A stretch of 64,000 nucleotides of DNA from Bin87 sp965204905 (GCA_965204905.1 CBDBGA010000001.1:1-64000), one strand, 5' to 3'; counted from the first letter of the stretch, positions 1-9,626 are shown. The notes: generated from the sequence alone by a model not told the origin. A program made the numbers and translations.

Positions 1-403
1 CCCGTTGGCTCCGGGCTTACTCCCCCTCTTCCGCAACGCCGCCGGGACCGGAGCGGCAACCGGCTTTCATCTTGCCGCCGGGACCGACGTGCGCCAGGGG
101 CTCAATCTCCCCGTCCCCAACCTCGTCGAAGGGGTCGGGGCCGGGCTGCCATCACCCCTCCTTTGATCCCAATCCGGCGCCTCCGTGCCCGACGGCTTTA
201 CCCCGCCTCAACCGGCAAAAATGGTCTGCGCAAGAGGCGTCCCCTTTTGTCATCCGTCACCCCCCGGTGGCGCCGGCGGCGCCGCCAAAAAGGTCGACCG
301 CGATGGCGGTCGGCGTTGCATTTCGGGGATGGTCGGTCATGTCCCGGATGGTGGATTCCCCACATTGGGGGGGTACTATAGGCAAAGGGTAAATTCGTGC
401 GTA

Positions 404-570
404 AGGGGTATACCGAAGTGCTCTAGCCGGCGCACCTGGTTTCAAAGTAGAATTCCAACTTGCAGGGGTATACCGAAGTGCTCTAGCGCGGAAATGGGGG
501 TGCATGGGGGGGTCCTGCAATAGGAAATTGTGCTTATTTGAGCGTGCTGGGGTATACCGAAGTGCTCAAG
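404..570. repeat. Three direct copies of a ~22-bp motif
   Basis: A motif reading GGGGTATACCGAAGTGCTC occurs at about 405-424, 465-484 and 549-567, the first two followed by TAG and the third by AAG. Start-to-start spacing is 60 then about 84 bases, so it is not a regular CRISPR. It contains the palindrome GGTATACC. It lies just downstream of the stop of the minus-strand membrane protein gene. The first 400 bases of the window hold no gene I can support. Confidence 0.7.
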
Positions 571-608
571 AGATTTTTCGGGCTTTTGGAGGGGTGCGGG
601 GACGGAAA

Positions 609-1632
609 TCAGGCGGTTGCGGGCTGCGTGTCGGCAGACGGCGAGCGGCTGTTGTTGGCGTGGCCGGCCGGTTGGTCGGCGTCGGCCGCGGCGTGGTTGC
701 CGGGGAGGTTGGGGATGTGGGACTGTTCGGGGTCGTTGAGGGTCTGCCGGGATTCGATCCGGCGCTCGTGCTCGCGGTTGATGGTGTTGGCGGTGGCCAT
801 GAGGACGGCGCCGAAAGTGGCCATGACGGCGTAGTAGACCAGGCTGACGAAGAGGAAGTAGATGATGCGGATGATGATGATGGCGATGAAGGTGATGGAA
901 CCGGCGAGGAGTGTCAGGTTGGCGTTGCCGTCGTTGAGGGTGGCGAGGCAGGAGGTCCAGTGGTGTCCGCCCTGGTTGCGGATGTCGTACTCGGCGGCGT
1001 TGAAGAGCATATCGCCGGCGCCGGCGAAGAGTGCGCCGACGGCTACGGAGAAGAGGATGATCTTGACGAGCTTGCGGTTGTCGCCGGGGTGGAAGGAGAG
1101 GTGGTAGTGGTTGGCTCCGGCGACGATGGGCTGGAGTTTGGGCCCGACGTGGGAGATTTTGCGGGCCATGGAGTAGTTGAGGGGGTCGCGTCGGGGAACG
1201 CGGTGGGCTGACGGGTTGGTGTGGTGGGAGAACATCGGGATCTTGTGGATGAGGGAGTCGGCGACCTGGGCGAGGTTGAGGGACACGTCATCCGGTAGAG
1301 CATGCGGTAGAGCATGGTGAGGACGATGATGAAGAGGGTGGCGCCGGTGATGTTGCCGTTGGACTGGGTGATTTCCAAGACCATGTTGGCGAGGTATAGG
1401 TTGCGGGCGTCGTCGGGCTGGGCGATGGCGGGGTCGCAGGCGCTGGTGAGGTGGGTGGCGATTGGGCGGGACTCTGGCCCAGTCCGTGGATGAAGGCGGT
1501 GACGGCGATGCAGAACATGGCCAGTTTGAGCATGGCCTGCCAGGAAATATGGCGGGGGTGGATCTGCCTGACGGGGCGCTCCTCGTGGAATTCGAGGTTA
1601 TCGTCGGCGGTGCTGGATGCTGCGGTGGTCAT
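609..1632 (-). pseudogene. Membrane protein gene with two frameshifts
   Basis: Three consecutive minus-strand frames read as one protein. The N-terminus begins MTTAASSTADDN at 1632 behind a GGGAG ribosome site and has a membrane segment (LKLAMFCIAVTAFIHGLG). A middle part contains ITGATLFIIVLTMLYRM. A C-terminal part starts near 1286 with two more hydrophobic segments (KIILFSVAVGALFAGAG; an Ile-rich helix near FIAIIIIRIIYFLF) and a polar tail. Frame changes fall near 1470-1490 and 1286-1300. A 12-base direct repeat (CGGTAGAGCATG twice) sits by the second. It is either a decayed gene or carries assembly errors. I do not recognise the family; total length would be about 340 residues. Confidence 0.6.
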
Positions 1633-2110
1633 TGGATGCTCCCGGTGATGCGAGATGGATGCCGGTTGGATTGGGCAATTGTGTGGGTTTCCCGCGGGGA
1701 GCGGTTTTGCGGAAACGGGAGTTGGCGGCGGGTATTGGGAAAATGCGCGTAGGGGGGCGAATTTGCGTCGTTTCGGGCTTTTGGGGTATTGGGATAGGTA
1801 AATGGCCGAAACGGGCCGAAAATCGCCGTTTCTGATGGGTATGGGGGTATGTGAGGAGCGGCGGGGGATGGGGGCGGAGGGCCGGCGAATTGTTTTTATG
1901 TTATTGAAGCTGCGGTTCAGCGGCGATGTGGGATAGACCGCCTTGCGGAATCCCTCGCCGGGGATGGCCCAGGGCGCCCGAGGCAATGAGTGTCCGCGCG
2001 GCCGCGCCGAGTTCCATGATCCGCGTAGGACCAAACGGCGTACGGGTCGCAATTTGGGGTATCATTCGTGCCCTTATTCCTGACGCACAATAGGATCGGT
2101 TCGGTCGGCC

Positions 2111-3421
2111 ATGAAAGTGTTGCAGGTCATCCACGGCTACCCCATGCGCTACAACGCGGGCTCTGAGGTGTACACCCAGGGCCTGTGCCAGGCCTTGGCG
2201 GACCGCCACGAGGTCCATGTCTTCACCCGGCAGGAGAACGCTTTCCTGCCCGAGTACTCGATGCAGCGTGAGACGGACCCCGCAGACCCTCGGGTCTCCT
2301 TGCACGTCATCAACATGGCCCGCGCCCGCGACGGCTACAGCCACCGGGAAGTGGACGAGGCCTTCGCGGGTCTGCTTGAAGAACTTCAACCCGACGTGGC
2401 GCATATCGGCCACCTGAACCACCTGTCCACCTCGCTGGTCTTCGCCGCCAGGCAGCGGGGCATTCCAGTGGCGTTCACCCTCCACGACTACTGGCTGATG
2501 TGTCCGCGCGGGCAGTTCATCCAGATGTACGAGGATCGGGGACAGCAGCCCTGGCCGGTCTGCGACGGTCAGGACGACCGCAAGTGCGCCGTGCGCTGTT
2601 ACCGCCGCTACTTCGGCAACGACGACGCTGAGTTCGAACTGGACGCCACCCACTGGACCGGCTGGGTGAACCGACGCATGACCCACGTCAGGCGGGTCTG
2701 CGACGCCGTGGACGTGTTCCTTGCCCCCGCCCGTTACCTGCTGGGCCGGTTCCGGGACGATTTCGGAATCCCCGAAGACAAGCTGGTCTATCTGGACTAC
2801 GGCTTCCACCGCGACCGCATGGCCGGCAGAGCGAGGAATGCGGGCGAGAATTTCACCTTCGGCTACATCGGCACCCACATCCCCGCCAAGGGCGTGAACC
2901 ACCTTATCGAAGCCTTCGGTCAACTGACCGGTCAACCCAGGCTCCGGATCTGGGGCAGAGATCGGGGCGTCGAGACGGCGGGACTGAAGAGGATGGCGGA
3001 GGCGCTGGACGGCGACGCCGGCGACCGGGTGGAGTGGATGACGGAGTACCGCAACCAGGACATCGTCCCCGACGTGTTCGACCGCTGCGACGCCATAGTG
3101 GTGCCGTCGGTCTGGGCCGAGAACTCGCCCCTGGTGATCCACGAGGCGCTCCAGGCCGGCCTGCCCGTGATCACCGCCGATTACGGCGGCATGGCTGAGT
3201 ACGTCGGCCACGAGCGGAACGGGCTCCTGTTCACCCACCGCGACCCGTCCTCCCTGGCAGAGCAGATGCAGCGCCTGGCCGATGCGCCGGAATGGGCGCA
3301 GCAGCTTGGACGACGTGGCTACCTGCAATCGGACGACGGCAACGTGCCGGACATGACGGAGCACGCGCTCGCCATCGAGGGCATCTACGCCGACCTCCTT
3401 TCCCAGCGAGGAAACTCATGA
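2111..3421 (+). CDS. GT4-family glycosyltransferase
   Basis: This 436-residue protein has the two-domain GT-B layout of retaining glycosyltransferase family 4. The N-terminal acceptor domain starts MKVLQVIHGYPMRYNAGSE, with the glycine-rich first loop and the DVAHIGHL strand. The C-terminal nucleotide-sugar domain has FGYIGTHIPAKGVNHLIEAF and the signature VPSVWAENSPLVIHEALQAG, whose EALQAG segment normally holds the donor-binding glutamate. It should transfer a sugar from a nucleotide donor to an unknown acceptor in the cytoplasm. Its stop overlaps the next start (ATGA at 3418-3421), so it is co-translated with the radical SAM gene. The donor cannot be told from sequence alone. Confidence 0.88.
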   Translation: MKVLQVIHGYPMRYNAGSEVYTQGLCQALADRHEVHVFTRQENAFLPEYSMQRETDPADPRVSLHVINMARARDGYSHREVDEAFAGLLEELQPDVAHIGHLNHLSTSLVFAARQRGIPVAFTLHDYWLMCPRGQFIQMYEDRGQQPWPVCDGQDDRKCAVRCYRRYFGNDDAEFELDATHWTGWVNRRMTHVRRVCDAVDVFLAPARYLLGRFRDDFGIPEDKLVYLDYGFHRDRMAGRARNAGENFTFGYIGTHIPAKGVNHLIEAFGQLTGQPRLRIWGRDRGVETAGLKRMAEALDGDAGDRVEWMTEYRNQDIVPDVFDRCDAIVVPSVWAENSPLVIHEALQAGLPVITADYGGMAEYVGHERNGLLFTHRDPSSLAEQMQRLADAPEWAQQLGRRGYLQSDDGNVPDMTEHALAIEGIYADLLSQRGNS

Positions 3422-4494
3422 CCACCGCACACACACCGGTCGAAATCGACGAGGCTGCCGGCGACGGCGCTTCTCAGGGGCCCTGGCGCATCACCTTCGA
3501 CACCAACCCGGACGACTGCAACCTGCGCTGCATCATGTGTGAGGACCACTCCCCCCATAGCAGCACCCAGCGGGACCGCCGCGCGGCCGGGCTGCCCAGG
3601 CGCCGCATGGACATCGACCTGATCCGGCGCGTCATCGCCGACGCTGCGGGCAACGGATTGCGCGAGATCATACCGTCCACCATGGGCGAGCCCCTGCTCT
3701 ACCGCCACATGGACGAGATCATCGACCTGTGCGGCGAATACGGGGTGAAGCTGAACCTGACCACCAACGGCACGTTCCCCCAACGGGGCGCCCGCGCCTG
3801 GGCCGAACGCATCGTGCCCGTGGGCTCGGACGTCAAGGTGTCCTGGAACGGCGCCACCAGGGAGACCCAGGAACGGGTGATGCTGGGCTCCAACTGGGAG
3901 CGGGTGCTGGAGAACGTGGGGACCTTCATCGCAGTGCGCGACGAGCACGCGCGCGCTGGCGGCAACCGGTGCCGGGTCACCTTTCAGCTGACCTTCATGG
4001 AGATCAACCACGCGGAGGTCCCGGCAGTGGTGGAGCTGGCGGCCCAACTGGGGGTCGACCGTGTGAAGGGACATCACCTGTGGGTCCACGCTTTGCAGAT
4101 GCGGGAACAGTCCATGCGGCGGGACCCGGACGCCATCGCCAGGTGGAACGCGATTGTGTCGGCCGCCCACGAGGCGGCGGAACGCTGCCGGTTGCCCGAC
4201 GGCAGCAGGGTGCTCCTGGAGAACATCTTCCCCCTCGACCAGAGCGACGGCAGCGACATCGCCCCGGGCGGGGAGTGCCCGTTCCTGGGGCAGGAGGCAT
4301 GGGTGGCGGCCGACGGGCGCTTCAACCCATGCTGCGCCCCCGACGCGCTGCGCAAAACACTGGGGGACTTCGGCAACCTCAACGACCAAGGCCTGCGCGC
4401 AATCTGGGAGAGCGCCGAGTACCGGAACCTGCGGGAGAACTACGCGTCCAACGCGCTCTGCCACGGTTGCAATATGCGGCGGCCGGCCGCCTGA
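3418..4494 (+). CDS. Radical SAM/SPASM-type enzyme
   Basis: The 358-residue product has the 4Fe-4S motif CNLRCIMC at residues 34-41 (C-x3-C-x2-C), then TMGEPLLY, which fits the GGE-like SAM-binding motif. The C-terminal third carries extra cysteines (GGECPF, NPCCAPD, ALCHGCNMR), as in SPASM or twitch domains that bind auxiliary clusters. The ATG at 3418 overlaps the glycosyltransferase stop, which fixes the start and argues for an operon. Members of this superfamily modify peptides, sugars or small molecules by radical chemistry. No precursor peptide is visible nearby, so a sugar or metabolite substrate is as likely as a peptide. Confidence 0.85.
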   Translation: MTTAHTPVEIDEAAGDGASQGPWRITFDTNPDDCNLRCIMCEDHSPHSSTQRDRRAAGLPRRRMDIDLIRRVIADAAGNGLREIIPSTMGEPLLYRHMDEIIDLCGEYGVKLNLTTNGTFPQRGARAWAERIVPVGSDVKVSWNGATRETQERVMLGSNWERVLENVGTFIAVRDEHARAGGNRCRVTFQLTFMEINHAEVPAVVELAAQLGVDRVKGHHLWVHALQMREQSMRRDPDAIARWNAIVSAAHEAAERCRLPDGSRVLLENIFPLDQSDGSDIAPGGECPFLGQEAWVAADGRFNPCCAPDALRKTLGDFGNLNDQGLRAIWESAEYRNLRENYASNALCHGCNMRRPAA

Positions 4495-4549
4495 TTTCAC
4501 ACGGCCCCGACATTCGACCGCGACTGACCACAACGACTACGGAGTCATC

Positions 4550-7093
4550 ATGGCGCAACCCAAGTGGATGTCCCAGCTGGAACGGGACGGATTCGTGCAT
4601 CTGCCCGGTGTTCTCGACGCCGATGATGCCGCCAGGCTGGCCATCCTGTCCCTGCGTTCATTGGATGACTACGCTCAGTCCGACGACCTGGTGAAAACCG
4701 ACCAGGGCGTGCCCGTCAAACTCCTCTATCCCTTGGACAAGTACCAAGATTTCGTTTCCGTGTTGGGCGGCCGGCCAGTGCGCCAGATCGTGGACGCGAT
4801 CCTGCCCGTCGATGATTCGGTTCTCACCTGGGAGGACGTCCTGATCAAGCCTCCCGTGGTGGGGGTCGAGGTCGGCGTGCACCAGGACATCGGGCTTGAT
4901 CCCACCCGGGACACGGTGCACAGCCTGGGCATTTCCCTGAATGGAGACCAGGACAACCCCGTATTCTTCCTGCCCGGCAGCCATCGCCTTGGACCCCTGA
5001 CCAGAGACGCCGTTGCGGCTCTCCGGCAGGACTGCCTGGATCAGTTCCAACCGGTGGTGACGCAGCCCGGAGACGTGGTGATCCACAACGTCCACGTCCT
5101 GCATCACTCCGAACCCAACCGTTCGCCAAGGCCGAGGGCGACGTGGTACCTGGAATTCCGTAGCATGAGGTCACTCCTCGAGAAGGGCCCCTGGGACAGC
5201 GAATGGGTGCACCGGCGACGCGCGATCTGGGTCCACGCCCGGGCCGCCGCCGGCGACGCCATCGGGAACGATGAGACGGACGCGGTCAGGGCGCAGCTGG
5301 AGCTGCTGGTTTCCGGCGCCGGAACCCTGCGGGTCCCCCACGTCACCGAAACGGTGGGCTATGACAGCGCCAGTCCCTACAACCATTTTTCGGGACGAAA
5401 CGATGACTGGAAACACAGCCGTCCGGCGCCGGACGCCACCCATCACGTCAACGTCCGAGACGGACAACCACCGCTCTACGACCAGCGCTTTCACGAAGTC
5501 CTCAAGTTCCACCCGCCCGGCCTGGCCCCCGTCATCGACGCCAGCGGCGCATACCACATCACCGCCGACGGCGACGCCGCCTACGCTGAACGCCACATCC
5601 GCACCTTCGGTTTCTATGAGGGCATCGCCGCGGCTCACTCGAACGGCGGTTGGCATCACATCCGCGCCGACGGCGCGCCTTTGTACGCCCAACGCTACGC
5701 CTGGTGCGGCAACTTCCAGGAGGACCGTTGTCCCGTTCGAGACGCCCAGGGCCGTTACTTCCACATCGACGCTGACGGAAACCCGGCATACCGGGAACGC
5801 TACCGCTACGCCGGCGACTTCCGCGACGGATACGCCGTGGTGCAGAACGACGCCGGCGACCACACCCACATCGACATTGGCGGCGTTCCCCTGCACGGCG
5901 AATGGTTCCGCGACCTGGACGTGTTCCACAAGGGCTATGCCCGCGCCGCCGACGCCCGGGGCTGGCACCACGTCGACCTGGCCGGCCGAGGGCTGTACGA
6001 CCGGCGGTTCAGGATGGTGGAACCCTTCTACAACGGGCAGGCGCGGGTGGAGGGACACGACGGCTCCCTCAGCGTCATCGACGAACAGGGCAACGAAATC
6101 GCGGAACTCCGGAGGCCGTCAACCTCCGCATTGGAGAACCTCTCCGGCGACATGGTGGGAGTGTGGAAGACCCAAACCATCCGCGCCGCGGCCGAGCTGG
6201 GCGTGTTCGATCTGCTGCCGGCCGGAGCTGATGACGTGGAGCGGGCCCTGGGCCTGGCGCCGCTCTGCGGGGTGAGGCTGCTGCGGGCGTTGCAGGAGTT
6301 ATCCCTGGTTGCGCGCGATGCCGATCAGGTCTACCACGCCACCGACAGGGGCGCGCACCTGCGATCCGACCATGAGCTTTCGCTGACCGGCGCCGCCGGG
6401 CACTGGGGCGACCTGTCCGCCCGTGCCTGGCATGGTCTGGCGGATTCGCTGCGCACCGGGACGCCGGCACGAGACGACGCCGCTGACGACTTCTTCAGCC
6501 GGCTGGCCGAGCGACCCGATGACCTGGCCACCGCGCACCGCGCTTTCGCAGCCTACGCCAGGCACGATTACGCCGCCCTACCGCGGGTCCAGGATTTCAG
6601 CGCCCATGACTCCGTGCTCGATGCGGGTGGTGGCGCCGGTGAACTGGCCTTTGCCCTGCTCAGGGCCAACCCGACCATGAGGGCCACGGTGATGGACCGG
6701 CCTGAAGTGGCCCGTTTCTATGAACCTCCGGGCGACGTGGCAGGGCGCTGCGCGTTCGTCGCCGGAGACGTCTTCGGGAAATGGCCGGTGGAATCGAAAG
6801 CGGTGTTCCTGGCCCGGGTCCTCCACGACTGGGGGGACGACGATGCTCGCCGCATCCTGGCCCGGGCCCGGGAAGCCATGCCGGTCGGGGGAGATCTCTA
6901 TGTGCTGGAGATGACGCTGGACGATGCCACCGGCGCCGGCGGCCTGCTGGACCTGAACATGCTGGTCATGACCGGCGGCCGGGAACGCACGCTCCGGGAG
7001 TTTCAGGACCTGCTGGCCGATGCCGGCTTTCAGTTCTGCGACGCCCGGCCCACCGGCGCGGTCAACACCCTCATCTGCGCCCGGGCAATATGA
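4550..7093 (+). CDS. PhyH dioxygenase-WG repeat-O-methyltransferase fusion
   Basis: This 847-residue protein joins three modules. Residues ~5-240 resemble phytanoyl-CoA-type Fe(II)/2-oxoglutarate dioxygenases: the H-x-D pair is in GVHQDIGLD (His111, Asp113), the distal His is in VLHHSEP (185/186), followed by an Arg-rich strand. Residues ~290-525 hold about six ~38-residue repeats of the type YxxRYxxxGxFxxGxAxVxDxxGxxxHIDxDG, like WG/KWG beta repeats. Residues ~530-847 match family-2 O-methyltransferases, with a helical dimerisation part, the SAM loop LDAGGGAGELA near 691 and VLHDWGDDDARRIL. GGAG precedes the ATG at 4550. It probably hydroxylates and methylates one substrate, held by the repeat domain; that coupling is inference. 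The order is unusual and no frameshift is seen. Confidence 0.85.
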   Translation: MAQPKWMSQLERDGFVHLPGVLDADDAARLAILSLRSLDDYAQSDDLVKTDQGVPVKLLYPLDKYQDFVSVLGGRPVRQIVDAILPVDDSVLTWEDVLIKPPVVGVEVGVHQDIGLDPTRDTVHSLGISLNGDQDNPVFFLPGSHRLGPLTRDAVAALRQDCLDQFQPVVTQPGDVVIHNVHVLHHSEPNRSPRPRATWYLEFRSMRSLLEKGPWDSEWVHRRRAIWVHARAAAGDAIGNDETDAVRAQLELLVSGAGTLRVPHVTETVGYDSASPYNHFSGRNDDWKHSRPAPDATHHVNVRDGQPPLYDQRFHEVLKFHPPGLAPVIDASGAYHITADGDAAYAERHIRTFGFYEGIAAAHSNGGWHHIRADGAPLYAQRYAWCGNFQEDRCPVRDAQGRYFHIDADGNPAYRERYRYAGDFRDGYAVVQNDAGDHTHIDIGGVPLHGEWFRDLDVFHKGYARAADARGWHHVDLAGRGLYDRRFRMVEPFYNGQARVEGHDGSLSVIDEQGNEIAELRRPSTSALENLSGDMVGVWKTQTIRAAAELGVFDLLPAGADDVERALGLAPLCGVRLLRALQELSLVARDADQVYHATDRGAHLRSDHELSLTGAAGHWGDLSARAWHGLADSLRTGTPARDDAADDFFSRLAERPDDLATAHRAFAAYARHDYAALPRVQDFSAHDSVLDAGGGAGELAFALLRANPTMRATVMDRPEVARFYEPPGDVAGRCAFVAGDVFGKWPVESKAVFLARVLHDWGDDDARRILARAREAMPVGGDLYVLEMTLDDATGAGGLLDLNMLVMTGGRERTLREFQDLLADAGFQFCDARPTGAVNTLICARAI

Positions 7094-7758
7094 TCCAACC
7101 GGACGGCGCGGCGCGCACGCTGGCGTTGCTGGACCGAGTTCCCGCCGGCCTTCCGGTTGCTCTCCTGCTCCGCCACGCTGAGCGTGAGGAGATCACGTCT
7201 GGCGCCTTCGGCAACGACGTTTCCCTCACCCCACACGGCCTGGACTCAGCCCATCACCTTGGAATGGGCCTTTCGTCCCGGAGGGTGGGCGTAGTGAAGT
7301 CCAGCCCGCTGCTCCGCTGCATGCAGACCGCCGACGCCATCATCGCCGCCGCCGGCTGGAAAACCGGCGCCGCGCCGGCGCAACTGCTGGGCGACCCGGG
7401 CCCCTTCGTGGCGGAACCCGAACTCGCGGGACAGCTCTTCCTGGACATCGGGACAGAGGCAGTCGTGAGGCGGCAGTTGGCGGATCACCGACCGCCCAGC
7501 GGGATGAGATCAACATCAGCCGGCGCCAAGCTGTTGCTGCGGGAACTGGCGGCGGCTTTGAACGGGCCGGACAGCGCCAGCGTGTTCGTTACCCACGACG
7601 CCGTGCTCGCGGTGTTGGCCGGCCACCTGTACGGATTGCCGGTGGATGGCTTCCACTGGCCCGGCTATCTGGACGCTCTGGTGATGTGGCCCGACTCAGA
7701 CCGGCTGCGCCTCCTCTGGCGCGGCCTGAGCGAGGGTTCGCACCCACTCGGCGGTTAG
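7090..7758 (+). CDS. Histidine phosphatase superfamily protein
   Basis: The 222-residue protein has the phosphohistidine motif LLRHAERE near its N-terminus, a second-arginine segment SSPLLRCMQTADAI and a late VFVTHDAVLA, which supplies the second catalytic histidine. This matches the phosphoglycerate mutase/phosphatase clan. The ATG at 7090 overlaps the fusion enzyme's TGA, so it is translationally coupled to the cluster. The role would be dephosphorylation of a pathway intermediate, with the substrate unknown. Its last 63 bases overlap the end of the convergent epimerase gene. Confidence 0.85.
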   Translation: MIQPDGAARTLALLDRVPAGLPVALLLRHAEREEITSGAFGNDVSLTPHGLDSAHHLGMGLSSRRVGVVKSSPLLRCMQTADAIIAAAGWKTGAAPAQLLGDPGPFVAEPELAGQLFLDIGTEAVVRRQLADHRPPSGMRSTSAGAKLLLRELAAALNGPDSASVFVTHDAVLAVLAGHLYGLPVDGFHWPGYLDALVMWPDSDRLRLLWRGLSEGSHPLGG

Positions 7759-8673
7759 TCGCACCGCCTCCCTGGCGGATACCCGAGGCGCGTGGCCCAG
7801 CGTCCGCCCCGCTTTCTCGGTACTGAACGCCTCCCGCTGGCCCTCCTCCCCCGGCCGGTAATCCACGTATTCGATGGGCACGTCGGCGCCGGACGCCTCC
7901 AGGCACCACCCGGCCAATTCGGAGACGGTGCGCTCCTCCCCGTTGCCCACGAAGAATTTCTCGCCCACCACCGCGTCCTCCGGCGCCCGGATCGCCCGCA
8001 CCCAGGCGCCGATCACGTCGTCAATGAACGACAGGTCCCGGGTCTGTTGCCCGCCCTCCACCACGATGGGCAGCCCGTGCACGGCGTTCCACAGCCATTT
8101 GAAGATGAAGACCTCGCGGCGCATCTGCGGCCCGATCACGACGCCGGTGCTGAGCACAACAGTGGGTACTCCGTAGGCCCGGCGCCACGCCCACACGGCC
8201 AACTCGGCCGCCGCCTTGGAGAACCCGTAGGGGTTGTGGGGCGTCAGCGGGTGGCTTTCGTCAATGGGAAGCGTCAGCGGGCGGCCGATCTCGTTGCCGG
8301 AACCGGCGAAGAGCATCTTCCGGACTCCGCCGGCGTTTCGCACCGCCTCCAGCAGCGCCACGGTGCCCTCGATGTTCTGCATCACCGCGTACCGCGGCGA
8401 ATCGAAGGCCATGGGCGTGTCCGCCTGCGCGGCCAGGTGCGCGACCACCGGATGCCCCGCCACGTCGCCCGGCTGCATGTCCTGCAGGCTCTTCCAGACG
8501 TAGCGGAACTCGGGGTGATCGAGCTCGCGGCGCAACAGGCCTGCGTGCAGCGGCGGCACGATGTCAAGCCCGGTAACACGGTGCCCGTGCGTAAGCAATT
8601 TCCTGACCAAATGCGATCCGCCAAAACCGGCGGCGCCGGTGACCAGAACCGCGTTTCTTTGAAAATCAGCCAC
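7696..8673 (-). CDS. NAD-dependent epimerase/dehydratase (extended SDR)
   Basis: A Rossmann dinucleotide site appears as VLVTGAAGFGGSHLVRK at the N-terminus, the active-site tyrosine/lysine as YGFSK, and the extended-SDR segment as QTRDLSFIDDVIGA. These features typify nucleotide-sugar epimerases and dehydratases. I chose the GTG at 8673 (protein starts VADFQRNAVLVTG). The frame stays open to a TTG at 8751 but that would add an unneeded extension. The gene is convergent with the phosphatase and overlaps it by 63 bases. It probably supplies an activated sugar to the neighbouring GT4 cluster; this link is inferred from position. Confidence 0.85.
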   Translation of the reverse strand: MADFQRNAVLVTGAAGFGGSHLVRKLLTHGHRVTGLDIVPPLHAGLLRRELDHPEFRYVWKSLQDMQPGDVAGHPVVAHLAAQADTPMAFDSPRYAVMQNIEGTVALLEAVRNAGGVRKMLFAGSGNEIGRPLTLPIDESHPLTPHNPYGFSKAAAELAVWAWRRAYGVPTVVLSTGVVIGPQMRREVFIFKWLWNAVHGLPIVVEGGQQTRDLSFIDDVIGAWVRAIRAPEDAVVGEKFFVGNGEERTVSELAGWCLEASGADVPIEYVDYRPGEEGQREAFSTEKAGRTLGHAPRVSAREAVRLTAEWVRTLAQAAPEEAQPV

Positions 8674-8997
8674 CTCACCATGGCGGCCGTTAGCCTGATA
8701 CTGCAATCGGATCCAACCTCCGGGGCAAGAGTAACCCCGCCAGCTGTTCAACTCGCGGGCGGACAGCGTAACATCCCACGCGCGTATAGAACCACCGCAC
8801 GTCCCGGCGCCGGCGCCGGATCTGGAGAAAATGTCGCTACTCAGAGCTTCCGGTGCTGGTTACCGGAACCGACCAGATGCTCTGCGGATTCCGTTCCACC
8901 CGTCTGGCATCTGATAACATCACCACGAATAAGTGCCGGTAGTGAGAGCGCCGGCGACGGGGTTTCCGGCGAGGGGATTCCGCCGGCCTATCCACTG
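8674..8997. other. Intergenic, no gene seen
   Basis: Between the epimerase start and a small possible gene I see no supported coding region. It probably holds the epimerase promoter; no clear -35/-10 pair stands out. Confidence 0.4.
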
Positions 8998-9195
8998 ATG
9001 TTCGATCCCGTCCCCCTGATGCAGCAGCAGGCGGAACGGGACACCCCCGCCCTGGTCAAGGACGACTTCAACGCCGGCTTCACCAAGTCGGCAATCGTCC
9101 GGAAGTACCGGCGCTACTGCCGCTTCTCACGGACCTATCTGTCCGACATCATCAATGACGGCCACCTGGACCAGATGGCGAAAACCCCGACGTGA
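8998..9195 (+). CDS. Possible small helix-turn-helix-like protein
   Basis: A 65-residue frame starting MFDPVPLMQQQAERDTPALV has a helical segment (DDFNAGFTKSAIVRKYRRY then RTYLSDIIND) that resembles the helix-turn-helix tail of resolvases or small regulators. There is no strong ribosome site before the ATG, and the frame is open well upstream, so the start is uncertain. I do not recognise a family. It may also be a recombinase remnant. Confidence 0.35.
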   Translation: MFDPVPLMQQQAERDTPALVKDDFNAGFTKSAIVRKYRRYCRFSRTYLSDIINDGHLDQMAKTPT

Positions 9196-9386
9196 ATGCC
9201 GCCGAAATTCCCAACACGCGCCGGCACCGGCGTCCGGCGGAGCATGGCCGTGCCAGACCCCGAGATGATCGAAAACGACGTCGGAAACGGCACCGCAAAT
9301 CCTGGTACTTGCGCATCTGTAAGGTTCAGGGCGAAACCTTGCTTTCGCGGCCGCTGCATGTAAGACTCCTGACCCTCTCGGGAGCC

Positions 9387-9493
9387 GAGCTCCTGAACTT
9401 TGCGGGGCAGCTCCCAAACTTTTGCAGGAGAGCTCCTGAACTTTCGGGTAGGAGCTCTCCACTTTGGCGGGGGAGCTCCCAAACTGGAGAGCT
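9387..9493. repeat. Degenerate ~22-bp tandem repeat (GAGCTCC..AACTTT)
   Basis: About five units of the form GAGCTCCTGAACTTT plus 6-8 variable bases run in tandem, with variants CTCCCAAACTTT and CTCTCCACTTT. No gene accompanies it. The 9196-9669 stretch also holds two longer direct repeats and is otherwise gene-free. Confidence 0.65.
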
Positions 9494-9504
9494 GAACCCT
9501 CCAG

Positions 9505-9626
9505 TTGCAAGCAACGTGCAAGCAAATTCTGAGCATGAAACTGCTAATAGCCGTGCTCACGCTGTTGAAAACTGCTAATAGCGGCGCTTACCCCGTCCCG
9601 ACGCTGCAAGCAATGTGCAAGCAAAT
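9505..9626. repeat. Nested direct repeats
   Basis: GCAAGCAACGTGCAAGCAAA near 9507 recurs as GCAAGCAATGTGCAAGCAAA near 9606. Between them GAAACTGCTAATAG (9537-9550) recurs as GAAAACTGCTAATAG (9567-9581). The arrangement suggests a local duplication of about 100 bases that has partly diverged. Confidence 0.6.

Noticed and set aside
404..570. CRISPR array
   Set aside because: Only three copies, intervals of 60 and ~84 bases, and no cas genes.
1901..3364. Minus-strand frame opposite the GT4 gene
   Set aside because: The opposite strand encodes a clear glycosyltransferase with overlap coupling.
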